Assembly (NCBI RefSeq): GCF_002982135.1
Contig: NZ_CP019981.1
Span: forward strand, 682,001-746,000
DNA: 64,000 nucleotides
Reading direction: 5' to 3'
DNA from: Pediococcus inopinatus
GTDB lineage: Bacteria; Bacillota; Bacilli; Lactobacillales; Lactobacillaceae
Positions 9,510-17,406 of this stretch are shown here, in pieces. A model generated the notes under the pieces. It had not been told where the DNA came from. It ran no database searches and saw nothing but the letters and a program-made list of their open reading frames with translations. Position numbers and translations under genes: made by a program. The first letter of the stretch is position 1; each line of letters starts with the position of its first letter.

Positions 9510-10190
9510 ATGCAACGAACATTGAAACGTTGGAATCAGTATCCTTATATGACCATTGGATTAATTGTGATTAATTTTATTGTCTTTGGCCTGATGACTA
9601 TCAGTGGTGGTTCCGAGAATACTCAGACGCTTTTGAAGTTTGGGGCGATATTTAAACCTTTTATTCTTCAAAATGGAGAGTGGTGGCGACTAGTTTCCGG
9701 AATGTTTATTCATATCGGCATCACACATATTGTGCTGAATATGGTCACTTTATACTTTGTTGGAGTTCAAATTGAAAATCTGTTTGGCCATTTTAAATTT
9801 CTTATTATTTATTTTTTGGCTGGAATTTTCGGAAATTTAGTTAGTTTGGTGTTTGGTAATCCACTAGCCTTGTCAGCAGGAGCCAGTGGTGCCATTTTTG
9901 GGCTGTTTGGCGTTTGGCTGATGCTAGGAGAATCTTTCCATCAGAATCCATATATTCACGCGATGGCTCGACAGCTTGGTCTATTTGTAGTTTTAGCACT
10001 AGTTTCAAGTTTGATGGAGTCTGGAATTGACGTTTATGCACACATTGGTGGCATGCTCGGGGGCTTCTTAATCGGATACCTTGTTGGGGTGCCACGGCTC
10101 GGAAAAATCGAAATATCGAAACGAGTTATTGCTAGTGTGACCCTTGTTGTTTTGTTCGGAGTTGCAGTTTGGGCCTTAATAGGCAGATAA
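9510..10190 (+). CDS. Rhomboid family intramembrane serine protease
   Basis: This is a membrane-embedded serine protease of 226 residues with about seven predicted helices. The catalytic serine lies in SAGASGAIFG (about residue 129), and the partner histidine lies in AHIGGMLGG near residue 176. It has the bare rhomboid fold, without the long TPR tail of Bacillus GluP. Its position after 5-formyl-THF cyclo-ligase is the same as in many Firmicutes (ygfA-gluP-yqgQ-glcK), which supports the assignment. Its substrates cannot be inferred here. Confidence 0.92.
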   Translation: MQRTLKRWNQYPYMTIGLIVINFIVFGLMTISGGSENTQTLLKFGAIFKPFILQNGEWWRLVSGMFIHIGITHIVLNMVTLYFVGVQIENLFGHFKFLIIYFLAGIFGNLVSLVFGNPLALSAGASGAIFGLFGVWLMLGESFHQNPYIHAMARQLGLFVVLALVSSLMESGIDVYAHIGGMLGGFLIGYLVGVPRLGKIEISKRVIASVTLVVLFGVAVWALIGR

Positions 10191-10192
10191 CG

Positions 10193-10214
10193 TTTGTAAA
10201 ATAACGTTTACAAA
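10193..10214. promoter_or_regulatory. Perfect inverted repeat overlapping the yqgQ promoter
   Basis: TTTGTAAA (10193-10200) and TTTACAAA (10207-10214) form an 8-bp palindrome with a 6-base centre. The right arm overlaps the -35 hexamer. The right half and the CG match a catabolite-responsive element, while the first two consensus positions of the left half do not. It is a candidate operator for yqgQ-glcK. Confidence 0.45.
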
Positions 10215-10234
10215 TCTATTTTTATCTGTATAAT
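10207..10234 (+). promoter_or_regulatory. Promoter of yqgQ-glcK
   Basis: TTTACA (10207-10212) and TATAAT (10229-10234) are 16 bases apart. The -10 is perfect, and the yqgQ start lies 17 bases beyond it. Confidence 0.65.
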
Positions 10235-10250
10235 TAATTGGGATGATGTT

Positions 10251-10472
10251 ATGAAAACACTTTATGATGTGCAACAGTTACTTAAAAAATTTGGGATCTT
10301 TATTTACGTTGGGAAACGGCTATGGGATATTGAATTAATGAGTATTGAATTAAAACATTTACACGATGCGGGTGTGGTGGAAGATCAGACCTATTTAAAA
10401 GCGGTTATGGTTTTGCGGCATGAACATCATTTAGAAGAGGCTCGCGATAAGCAGCCCAACAAATTATTTTAA
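10251..10472 (+). CDS. yqgQ: YqgQ family small protein (DUF910)
   Basis: This 73-residue cytoplasmic protein has the family pattern LYDVQQLLKKFGIFIYVGKRLWDIELM followed by a second helix, split here only by description: DVQQLLKKFGIFIYVGKR, then LWDIELMSIE. The Bacillus homologue folds as a helical bundle, and no biochemical role is established. It lies 18 bases before glcK, the same neighbour as in Bacillus, so the two are cotranscribed. Confidence 0.88.
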   Translation: MKTLYDVQQLLKKFGIFIYVGKRLWDIELMSIELKHLHDAGVVEDQTYLKAVMVLRHEHHLEEARDKQPNKLF

Positions 10473-10490
10473 TATTGGAGGAAACAAGCA

Positions 10491-11453
10491 ATGGATCGGA
10501 AATTGATCGGGGTTGACCTTGGTGGTACAACGATTAAGTTTGCCATCTTAACAGATAAGGGCGATGTTCAACAAAAATGGAGTGTGGAGACTAATATTTT
10601 AGATGAAGGCAGCCACATTGTGCCAGATATTATCGAGTCAATTAATCACCATTTATCACTTTACAACATGGATAAGGATCAGTTTATTGGAATCGGTATG
10701 GGCACACCGGGAACGGTTGATCGTGACAAAGGTACCGTTATCGGCGCTTATAATTTGAATTGGAAAACAACTCAACACGTTAAGGCTGAAGTTGAGGCTG
10801 GTACGGGCATTAAGTTCATCATGGATAATGATGCAAATGTTGCTGGATTGGGCGAACGTTGGAAGGGTGCTGGTGAAAATGGCCAGGATGTTTCCTTCGT
10901 TACATTAGGAACTGGAATTGGCGGCGGGTTAATCGCAGATGGCCAATTATTACACGGGACAGCTGGAGCTGCTGGTGAAATCGGTCATGTGACTGTAGAA
11001 CCTAATGGCTATTTATGTACTTGTGGAAAACGTGGCTGTTTGGAACAATATGCTTCTGCAACTGGAGTTGTTCATGTCGCTCGTGATATGGCTGAAGAGT
11101 TTTCTGGTGAATCTGAATTAAAACGTCAGACAGATGATGGTCAAGATATTACGTCTAAGCTTGTTTTTGATCTTGCTAAAAGTGGCGATACTTTGGCAGT
11201 CCGGGTAGTGGACAAAGTTTCTTATTACTTAGGCCTAGCTCTGGGTAATCTTGCCAACACATTAAATCCTGAAAGTATTGTCATTGGTGGTGGGGTTTCC
11301 GCTGCTGGGGATTATCTTTTAAAACAAGTTGATCATTATTTCCAAGAGTTTGCGTTTAGCACAGTTCGTAATTCAACAAGTTTGAAGTTAGCCCGTTTGG
11401 GGAATGATGCTGGTGTTATCGGTGCAGCATCTTTAGCATTAAGCTTTGGCTAA
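10491..11453 (+). CDS. glcK: Glucokinase (ROK family)
   Basis: GlcK phosphorylates intracellular glucose to glucose-6-phosphate with ATP. The protein has the N-terminal phosphate-binding loop GVDLGGTTIKFAIL, the ATP/sugar region LGTGIGGGLI, and the zinc-binding ROK signature CTCGKRGCLEQYAS near residues 181-194. The length of 320 residues fits Firmicutes glucokinases. There is no N-terminal helix-turn-helix, which rules out the ROK repressor subgroup. GGAGG lies 9 bases upstream of the ATG. Confidence 0.95.
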   Translation: MDRKLIGVDLGGTTIKFAILTDKGDVQQKWSVETNILDEGSHIVPDIIESINHHLSLYNMDKDQFIGIGMGTPGTVDRDKGTVIGAYNLNWKTTQHVKAEVEAGTGIKFIMDNDANVAGLGERWKGAGENGQDVSFVTLGTGIGGGLIADGQLLHGTAGAAGEIGHVTVEPNGYLCTCGKRGCLEQYASATGVVHVARDMAEEFSGESELKRQTDDGQDITSKLVFDLAKSGDTLAVRVVDKVSYYLGLALGNLANTLNPESIVIGGGVSAAGDYLLKQVDHYFQEFAFSTVRNSTSLKLARLGNDAGVIGAASLALSFG

Positions 11454-11462
11454 GAATTTGCG

Positions 11463-11510
11463 TTAAGTCGACTTGGAGTTTTCCAGGATCGGCTTTTTTT
11501 ATTTTTTCTA
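11463..11510 (+). terminator. Terminator of glcK
   Basis: AAGTCGA (11465-11471) pairs with TCGGCTT (11489-11495) with one G-T wobble. The inner TTGG/CCAG extends the stem, and a long T-run follows. Confidence 0.75.
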
Positions 11511-11573
11511 GGCTAGGCAAAGAGTTCATTTATGTGTAGAATAAATGTATGAATGACATAGGAGGAGAATAAC

Positions 11574-11987
11574 ATGGTATTAGGTGCAAGTTCAACTGCA
11601 AGTTTTATTATAAATACAATTTTGATTATCTTAATTGTTGCTTATTTTATTTATCAGGGATATATTGTTTGGAAGCGAAATCGTGTAGCTAAAACGCTTG
11701 ACGAAGATGATTTTCGTGAGGGTATGCACAAAGGACAGGTCATCGATTTAAGAGAAAAAAAGGATTTTGATGCAGGTCATATTTTGGGTGCCCGAAGTAT
11801 CCCTTACGCGACGTTAAAGACCCGCTTTCAAGAAGTACGTCCAGATTTACCAGTGTATATTTATGATCAAGGTCGGAGCTTAAGCTCACGTGCGGCTTTA
11901 TTTCTTGCCAAAAAAGGTTATAAAGAACTTTTTATTCTTCGTTATGGTTTTCAACGTTGGAATGGAAAAACTAAAAAAAGAAATTAA
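11574..11987 (+). CDS. Membrane-anchored rhodanese-like protein without the usual cysteine
   Basis: The 137-residue protein has one N-terminal membrane helix (about residues 8-30) and a cytoplasmic rhodanese domain: VIDLREKKDFDAGHILGA, then a central strand and a C-terminal FQRWNG. In active rhodaneses the loop after the strand carries the sulphur-binding cysteine (CxxGxRS). Here the equivalent stretch is IYDQGRSLSSRAA, with no cysteine. It may therefore be a binding or scaffolding domain rather than a sulphurtransferase. AGGAGGAG lies 6 bases before the ATG. It is transcribed between two terminators. Confidence 0.85.
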   Translation: MVLGASSTASFIINTILIILIVAYFIYQGYIVWKRNRVAKTLDEDDFREGMHKGQVIDLREKKDFDAGHILGARSIPYATLKTRFQEVRPDLPVYIYDQGRSLSSRAALFLAKKGYKELFILRYGFQRWNGKTKKRN

Positions 11988-11997
11988 TTAAATTCGG

Positions 11998-12048
11998 GAT
12001 AAAGAAGTATTAAGGTGAAATCCTTGAACTCTCTTTATCTTTTTTTTA
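11998..12048 (+). terminator. Terminator of the rhodanese-like gene
   Basis: GATAAAG (11998-12004) pairs with CTTTATC (12033-12039), an inner AAGG/CCTT stem is present, and a T-run follows at 12040. Confidence 0.65.
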
Positions 12049-12076
12049 TCAATATTTTCTGTTAATCTAAAACCAT

Positions 12077-12107
12077 AATAAAAAGGGCCGCAAGGTGCCA
12101 GCCCTTA
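12077..12107 (-). terminator. Terminator of the DUF3042 gene
   Basis: Read on the minus strand, AAGGGC and GCCCTT arms (12101-12106 and 12083-12088) are followed by a T-run at 12084-12078. It lies 20 bases past the DUF3042 stop codon. Confidence 0.7.
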
Positions 12108-12125
12108 GTACAGAAATTTTGAGAA

Positions 12126-12302
12126 TTAACCATTGTGTGCTGAATGTTGCTTGCGCATTGCGCGTTTACGATTTTCTGTTGCACGATTTTCTTGATCTTC
12201 AATGGGTTGAACGATTACTTTGTGGAAGGTGTAGAGGACAGCTGCAGCAGCCCCCACAACTGAGAAGCCACCAATAATAAAACCTTTAGCAAAATTTTTC
12301 AT
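12126..12302 (-). CDS. DUF3042 family small membrane protein
   Basis: This 58-residue gene starts MKNFAKGFIIGGFSVVG, continues with an alanine-rich membrane helix to about residue 30, and ends in a charged helix (QPIEDQENRATENRKRA). That architecture matches DUF3042, a small family seen in lactobacilli and relatives. Its function is unknown. The assignment is supported by an AAAGGGG ribosome site upstream, a 17-spaced promoter and a downstream terminator. An open frame on the opposite strand here is a shadow of this gene. Confidence 0.85.
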   Translation of the reverse strand: MKNFAKGFIIGGFSVVGAAAAVLYTFHKVIVQPIEDQENRATENRKRAMRKQHSAHNG

Positions 12303-12328
12303 TTTTTTGAAACCCCTTTCTATCTTTA

Positions 12329-12357
12329 ATTATCTTTATTATGGCTTTTTTTGACAA
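12329..12357 (-). promoter_or_regulatory. Promoter of the DUF3042 gene
   Basis: On the minus strand, TTGTCA (12357-12352) and GATAAT (12334-12329) are exactly 17 bases apart. The same 12350s segment reads TTGACA on the plus strand and could be a -35 for glpQ, but the matching -10 there is poor. Confidence 0.6.
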
Positions 12358-12393
12358 AAATATCCAGTAAATTAATTGAATGGGACTGATTTT

Positions 12394-13128
12394 ATGCTAA
12401 CAAAAATTATTGCACATCGAGGGAGTAAGGGAATTAGACCAGAAAATACGCTCCCGGCGTTTGAAAAGGCAATTGATGAAGGTGCTGATGGCATTGAGAC
12501 TGATGTGCATATGTCAAAAGACGGGCACCTAATTATTATGCATGATGAAACGGTAGATCGGACAACAGATGGAACAGGGCGTATCTTTGATAAGACCCTT
12601 GCAGAATTAAAACAACTAGATGCAGGTGGTTACTTTGGTTATGAATTTTTAGGCACCCGGATTCCAACCTTGGATGAAGTTGTTAAATTTCTAATCGAGA
12701 AAAATTATAAAGGCCTGTTTAATCTGGAACTCAAAACGGATAAAATTCAGTATCCTGGGATTGAAGAGAAAGTTTCGACCTATATGGCCCAACAAAAAGT
12801 GCCCTTCCAATTGGTTTATTCGAGTTTTCACCCCCAGTCTTTAGTTAAAATGCATACTTTAGATCCGGATATAGAATTTGCCAGTTTATTCAAAGTACAA
12901 ACAAAATTTGCCCGTAAGTTTTATCGGAGCCGATTGGTGAAAGATTGGCACCCGGATATTCGGTGGGTGAGGGCACATCGTTTTTTTCTACCACATGTGC
13001 AATTACGACCATGGACAGTAAATAGTACAGATGACATGAGATACTGCTTCAAACGGCATTTTGATGGTATTATAACGGACTATCCAGGGAGAGCCAGTAT
13101 TATTCGTAGATCAATTCAAGGTGGTTAA
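12394..13128 (+). CDS. glpQ: Glycerophosphodiester phosphodiesterase
   Basis: The enzyme hydrolyses glycerophosphodiesters to glycerol-3-phosphate and an alcohol. The 244-residue cytoplasmic TIM barrel shows the catalytic and metal-binding set AHRG near residue 5, GIETDVH and IMHDETVDRTTDG. No signal peptide is present, so it probably acts on internal phospholipid turnover products. An in-frame TTG at 12376 is possible, but the ATG at 12394 places the barrel's first strand immediately at the N-terminus, as is normal. It ends one base before miaA. Confidence 0.9.
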   Translation: MLTKIIAHRGSKGIRPENTLPAFEKAIDEGADGIETDVHMSKDGHLIIMHDETVDRTTDGTGRIFDKTLAELKQLDAGGYFGYEFLGTRIPTLDEVVKFLIEKNYKGLFNLELKTDKIQYPGIEEKVSTYMAQQKVPFQLVYSSFHPQSLVKMHTLDPDIEFASLFKVQTKFARKFYRSRLVKDWHPDIRWVRAHRFFLPHVQLRPWTVNSTDDMRYCFKRHFDGIITDYPGRASIIRRSIQGG

Positions 13129-13129
13129 A

Positions 13130-14053
13130 ATGGAAAAAGTATTAGCAATTATTGGACCCACGGCGGTAGGAAAGACAAGTTTATCGCTTGAATTAGCTAA
13201 CCGATTTGACGGTGAAATTATTTCTGGCGATTCGATGCAAGTCTATCGTCATTTGGATATTGGAACCGCCAAAATCTTACCTACTGAACAAATGGGGATT
13301 AAACATCATTTAATTGATATTCGTGATAGTGATCAACGGTTCTCTGTATCAGATTTTAAACAGGCTGCAGCCGAGCAAATTACACAAATTACGGCAAAAG
13401 GCCATTTACCAATCATCGTAGGAGGAACCGGTTTTTATTTACAGGCCCTCCTACAAGATTTGTCCCTCGGAAGTGATACGTACGAACCGGATGAACGGAT
13501 TCGTAACAAATGGCATGCATTTGCACAGGCTCATTCACAGGCTGATTTGTGGCGACAATTGAATCAGATTGATCCCAAAGCCGCTGAAAAGATTCCACCC
13601 AATAATGAAGTAAGAGTCGTAAGGGCACTAGAAGTTTTTGAAAAAACAGGGCGGCTGTTTTCAGATCAACAAGTTGTGACAAATGATTCGTATGATGCTT
13701 TATTAATTGGCTTAAATACAGATCGAGGCTTGTTATATAACCGGATCAATCAAAGAGTTGAGAGCATGGTGGCGGCAGGCTTGGAGACTGAAGCAAAACA
13801 ATTATTTAAGCAAGGTGGTACCAATTTATCAGCCGGAAAAGGAATTGGTTATCGGGAATGGTATCCATATTTTGAAAACCGCGTTTCCAAAGACGAAGTG
13901 ATCGAAAAAATTAAACAGAATTCCAGGCATTATGCGAAGCGGCAATTAACTTGGTTTCGAAATAAAATGCAGGTAAACTGGTTTGACTTAGTTCAACATC
14001 CAGAAGAAAAAGATCAGATAGTTGCAAAAATCAAAAAATGGAATGGGGAATAA
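13130..14053 (+). CDS. miaA: tRNA dimethylallyltransferase
   Basis: MiaA transfers a dimethylallyl group to A37 of tRNAs reading UNN codons. The P-loop GPTAVGKTSLS lies at residues 9-19, and the nearby DSMQVYRHLDIGTAK and IIVGGTGFYLQALL are family signatures. It is 307 residues long. The start is ATG at 13130; AAGGTGG, which overlaps the end of glpQ, serves as ribosome site. An in-frame GTG at 13121 would lie inside that site. Confidence 0.95.
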   Translation: MEKVLAIIGPTAVGKTSLSLELANRFDGEIISGDSMQVYRHLDIGTAKILPTEQMGIKHHLIDIRDSDQRFSVSDFKQAAAEQITQITAKGHLPIIVGGTGFYLQALLQDLSLGSDTYEPDERIRNKWHAFAQAHSQADLWRQLNQIDPKAAEKIPPNNEVRVVRALEVFEKTGRLFSDQQVVTNDSYDALLIGLNTDRGLLYNRINQRVESMVAAGLETEAKQLFKQGGTNLSAGKGIGYREWYPYFENRVSKDEVIEKIKQNSRHYAKRQLTWFRNKMQVNWFDLVQHPEEKDQIVAKIKKWNGE

Positions 14054-14058
14054 TCAGT

Positions 14059-15312
14059 ATGAAGTGGACAGATGGTTTAGACAACAAACTTATCACGTGG
14101 GTTAAAGAAGTCGATCAACAAATTGCGCCTAAGTTACGAGAAATTGATGAACAAGTGCTTTTTAACCAAAAAAAGGTTTTGAATGCTTTCCGTAACGAAA
14201 AAATTTCTGAAGAGGAATTAAATGGTTCAACGGGCTATGGTTACGATGATATTGGTCGTGATGCATTAGATGCTGTTTATGCGGATGTTTTTAAAACAGA
14301 GGATGCAATGGTACGTCCACAAATAATATCTGGTACTCACGCGATCAGTACGGCATTGTGGGGGATGCTTCGCCCAGGAGATAAACTATTGTATGCAACA
14401 GGGATGCCCTATGATACGGTTCAGGAAGTGATTGGCATAACTGGTGAGCCCGACGCTGGATCTTTAAAGGATTTTCAAATAAAATTTGATTATGCTGAAT
14501 TAGATTCAAAAGGACAATTTTCTGAAGAAAATGTGCGGCAGAAACTTTCTGATGATGTAAAGGTGGTTGCTATTCAACGGTCACGTGGTTACGCAACTCG
14601 AGAAAGTTTTACGGTAGCTCAAATTGCAAAAATGATTCGCTTTATTAAGGGACTTAAGCCAGACGTTAAAATCTTTATTGATAATTGCTATGGCGAATTT
14701 TCCGAAACTAGCGAACCAACCGAGTATGGGGCTGACGTGATGGCAGGCTCATTGATCAAAAATGCTGGTGGTGGTCTAGCCAAAACAGGTGGATACATTG
14801 TGGGGAAAAAAGCCTTGATTGAAAAAATTGGTAACCGGCTTACGACTCCTGGTTCTGGTAAGGACGAGGGGGCAACCTTAAATACACTTGCAGATATGTT
14901 TCAAGGCTTTTTCCAAGCCCCCAATGTGACAGGTGAGGCAATCAAAGGGGCTATTTATGAAAGTGCGCTTCTAGAAAAATGCGGTTTGGACGTGAGCCCC
15001 AAATGGGATGCCCCTCGAACCGACCTTATTCAAACGGTTAACTTTGGTAATCCAGAGTCTATGATTAAATTTGCTGAAGTTGTTCAACATTATTCGCCCA
15101 TTAATTCGTATGTAGATCCGGTTCCAAGCGAAATGGGTGGTTACGATGATAAAATCATTATGGCTGCTGGGACCTTTGTTCAAGGGGCCAGTGTTGAATT
15201 TTCGGCAGATGGGCCACTTCGAGAACCTTATACCCTTTATATGCAAGGCGGATTGACCTATGCACATGTCAAGATTGCCACTACAGAGGCCGTTTCTCAA
15301 TTGTTCTTTTAA
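14059..15312 (+). CDS. ynbB: PLP-dependent methionine gamma-lyase family protein (YnbB type)
   Basis: This belongs to the family often labelled aluminium resistance protein or methionine gamma-lyase-related, a fold-type I PLP enzyme of about 417 residues. The probable PLP lysine is in GSLIKNAGGGLAKTGGYI (near residue 240). VRPQIISGTHAISTALWG near residue 90 and DNCYGEFSE are also characteristic. The location between miaA and glnR-glnA is the same as in Bacillus (ynbB). The true substrate is not established for this branch, so the enzyme name is a family label. The ATG at 14059 is preferred over the earlier in-frame ATG at 14038, which overlaps miaA. Confidence 0.88.
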   Translation: MKWTDGLDNKLITWVKEVDQQIAPKLREIDEQVLFNQKKVLNAFRNEKISEEELNGSTGYGYDDIGRDALDAVYADVFKTEDAMVRPQIISGTHAISTALWGMLRPGDKLLYATGMPYDTVQEVIGITGEPDAGSLKDFQIKFDYAELDSKGQFSEENVRQKLSDDVKVVAIQRSRGYATRESFTVAQIAKMIRFIKGLKPDVKIFIDNCYGEFSETSEPTEYGADVMAGSLIKNAGGGLAKTGGYIVGKKALIEKIGNRLTTPGSGKDEGATLNTLADMFQGFFQAPNVTGEAIKGAIYESALLEKCGLDVSPKWDAPRTDLIQTVNFGNPESMIKFAEVVQHYSPINSYVDPVPSEMGGYDDKIIMAAGTFVQGASVEFSADGPLREPYTLYMQGGLTYAHVKIATTEAVSQLFF

Positions 15313-15326
15313 AACAATCTAGTTCA

Positions 15327-15343
15327 TGTCATAAAATGTAACA
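15327..15343. promoter_or_regulatory. GlnR operator
   Basis: TGTCA, seven bases, then TAACA is a perfect match to the GlnR/TnrA consensus TGTNA-N7-TNACA. It ends 7 bases upstream of the -35 of the glnR-glnA promoter, the expected place for nitrogen-dependent autoregulation. Confidence 0.85.
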
Positions 15344-15350
15344 TGATCCG

Positions 15351-15379
15351 TTGACTTTGGTTATTTTCATTGATAGACT
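15351..15379 (+). promoter_or_regulatory. Promoter of glnR-glnA
   Basis: TTGACT (15351-15356) and TAGACT (15374-15379) are 17 bases apart. They lie just downstream of the GlnR box and 30 bases before the glnR start. Confidence 0.75.
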
Positions 15380-15408
15380 GAACTTGTTTTTGAATGAGGA
15401 GGCTTGTC

Positions 15409-15783
15409 ATGAAAGAAAAAGAACTCCAACGATCACGGGCAGTTTTGCCAATAGGCACAATTATGAAACTAACCGAATTGACCGCACGCCAAATTCGTTA
15501 TTATGAATCGCAAAATTTAATTTTGCCAGTTCGTAGTGAGAGTAATCGGCGGTTGTATTCGTTAAACGATATTGACCGCTTACTTGAGATTAAAGACTAT
15601 TTGGCTGAAGGATTTAATATGGCTGAAATAAAGCGGGTTTATGAAAAGCAAGCTGCTCGTCGTCAACATGAACAGCAAAAATTGACGAAACCAGTTACAG
15701 ATGCTGATTTGCGTGATGCATTGCATAATGAGTTTTTAACGGTTGGTGGATTCAGACATGATAGTGGAACTTTTTCCAATTGA
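15409..15783 (+). CDS. glnR: MerR-family nitrogen regulator GlnR
   Basis: GlnR is a small MerR-type repressor that binds DNA when glutamine is plentiful, through contact with feedback-inhibited glutamine synthetase. The 124 residues contain an N-terminal winged helix ([19 protein letters not shown]) and a short variable C-terminal tail, typical of GlnR. The ATG at 15409 is chosen because GAGGAGG lies 6 bases upstream; an ATG at 15394 lies before that site. Immediate linkage to glnA and the upstream operator fix the identity. Confidence 0.95.
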   Translation: MKEKELQRSRAVLPIGTIMKLTELTARQIRYYESQNLILPVRSESNRRLYSLNDIDRLLEIKDYLAEGFNMAEIKRVYEKQAARRQHEQQKLTKPVTDADLRDALHNEFLTVGGFRHDSGTFSN

Positions 15784-15818
15784 TAGCAGTCTTAAAAATA
15801 AGAATAGGAGCGATACAG

Positions 15819-17162
15819 ATGGCAAAGCGACAATATACCAAAGATGAGATCCACAAGATGGCGAAGGAAGAAAACGTTCGTTTCTTAAGATTAATGTTCA
15901 CAGATTTATTTGGAATGATCAAGAACGTGGAAGTTCCTGTTAGTCAATTAGACAAATTACTTGATAATAAGCTGATGTTTGATGGATCTTCAATTGACGG
16001 ATTTGTACGCATTGAAGAAAGTGATATGTATCTTTATCCTGATCTTTCAACTTGGATGGTTTTTCCTTGGGGAAATGACCATGGAAAAATTGCTCGGGTG
16101 ATTTGTGAAGTTTATACACCGGATGGTAAACCATTTGAAGGTGACCCTCGAAATAACTTAATCAGAGTTCTTAAAGAAATGCGCGAAGCTGGATATACGG
16201 ACTTTAACATTGGACCTGAGCCCGAGTTTTTCTTATTTAAATTAGATCCTGAAACAGGCAAACCAACAACTGATTTAAATGATAAAGGGAGCTACTTTGA
16301 CTTAGCACCAATGGATCTTGGTGAAAATTGTCGTCGCGACATTGTCCTTGAGCTTGAAAATATGGGCTTTGATGTGGAAGCTTCTCATCATGAAGTAGCC
16401 CCAGGCCAGCATGAGATTGATTTTAAGTACGCTGATGCCCTTGCAGCGGCTGATAACATTCAAACCTTTAAACTGGTCGTTAAAACGGTCGCTCGCAAGT
16501 ATAATTTGCACGCGACATTTATGCCCAAGCCATTGGACGGAATTAATGGTTCTGGTATGCATCTTAATATGTCCTTATTCCATAACAAAGGGAACGCCTT
16601 TTACGATGAAAAAAATGATTTACAGTTATCTCAAGAAGCATACTGGTTCCTTGGCGGATTGTTAAAACATGCACGTAGCTTTACGGCTGTGTGTGACCCA
16701 CTTGTCAATTCGTATAAACGATTAGTTCCTGGATTTGAAGCACCAGTTTATGTAGCTTGGTCTGGAAGTAATCGTTCTCCTTTAATTCGGGTTCCAAGTA
16801 GCCGAGGTCTTTCAACCCGTTTGGAGGTCCGAAGCGTGGATCCTTCAGCCAATCCATATATGGCAATTGCAACCGTGTTGGAAGCTGGACTTGATGGGAT
16901 TCGTAATAAGATTGAGCCACCTAAGTCAATCGATCGTAATATTTATCGAATGAATGAACAAGAACGGAAGGATAGCCACATTGAAGACTTACCTTCGACC
17001 TTGCATAATGCATTAAAGGCTTTTGAAGCCGATGATGTCATGAAAAAGGCCCTTGGACCTCATATTTACCAAAGCTTCTTAGAAGCAAAACGGTTAGAGT
17101 GGGCTTCTTATCGTCAAGAAGTGACCCAATGGGAACGTGATCAATACCTTGATCAATATTAA
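15819..17162 (+). CDS. glnA: Glutamine synthetase, type I
   Basis: GlnA makes glutamine from glutamate, ammonia and ATP as a cytoplasmic dodecamer. At 447 residues it matches the GS-I alpha form of Firmicutes, which lacks the adenylylation insertion and is instead feedback-inhibited and coupled to Gln[11 protein letters not shown] near residue 50, [12 protein letters not shown] near residue 245, and [14 protein letters not shown] are diagnostic. The start at 15819 has TAGGAG upstream. It shares a transcript with glnR and is followed by a terminator. Confidence 0.97.
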   Translation: MAKRQYTKDEIHKMAKEENVRFLRLMFTDLFGMIKNVEVPVSQLDKLLDNKLMFDGSSIDGFVRIEESDMYLYPDLSTWMVFPWGNDHGKIARVICEVYTPDGKPFEGDPRNNLIRVLKEMREAGYTDFNIGPEPEFFLFKLDPETGKPTTDLNDKGSYFDLAPMDLGENCRRDIVLELENMGFDVEASHHEVAPGQHEIDFKYADALAAADNIQTFKLVVKTVARKYNLHATFMPKPLDGINGSGMHLNMSLFHNKGNAFYDEKNDLQLSQEAYWFLGGLLKHARSFTAVCDPLVNSYKRLVPGFEAPVYVAWSGSNRSPLIRVPSSRGLSTRLEVRSVDPSANPYMAIATVLEAGLDGIRNKIEPPKSIDRNIYRMNEQERKDSHIEDLPSTLHNALKAFEADDVMKKALGPHIYQSFLEAKRLEWASYRQEVTQWERDQYLDQY

Positions 17163-17183
17163 ATTGTTAAATTAACTTAAAAT

Positions 17184-17236
17184 GATCAACTAATCGACGT
17201 TGTTATGTAAAACGCTGGGTTAGTTGGTTTTTTTTG
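17184..17236 (+). terminator. Terminator of glnRA
   Basis: TCAACTAA (17186-17193) pairs with TTAGTTGG (17220-17227) around an inner structured loop. A run of T follows from 17228. Confidence 0.75.
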
Positions 17237-17327
17237 TGAATTTTTTAAAATAATTAAAAGAATTTTGAAAGTAGGCATGTATTTTAAACAAATTCTGTTA
17301 AACTTTAATTATGATGAGGAAAATCCT

Positions 17328-17356
17328 TTGTTGATTACATAATTGTTTGGTACATT
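17328..17356 (+). promoter_or_regulatory. Candidate promoter of the three-gene operon
   Basis: TTGTTG (17328-17333) and TACATT (17351-17356) are 17 bases apart, about 50 bases before the first gene. An inverted repeat, TTGATTA (17331-17337) and TAATCAA (17362-17368), brackets the -10 and could be an operator. Confidence 0.45.
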
Positions 17357-17406
17357 AGAGATAATCAATAATGTAAGGGTAACTTACGAAACTAGGAGCG
17401 ATACAC

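Noticed and set aside
12095..12277. Plus-strand open frame of 60 codons
   Set aside because: It lies opposite the DUF3042 gene, has no ribosome site, and its translation looks like a shadow.
17237..17330. Additional small gene between glnA and the unknown operon
   Set aside because: No ORF with a ribosome site is present; the stretch is A/T-rich with a promoter at its end.
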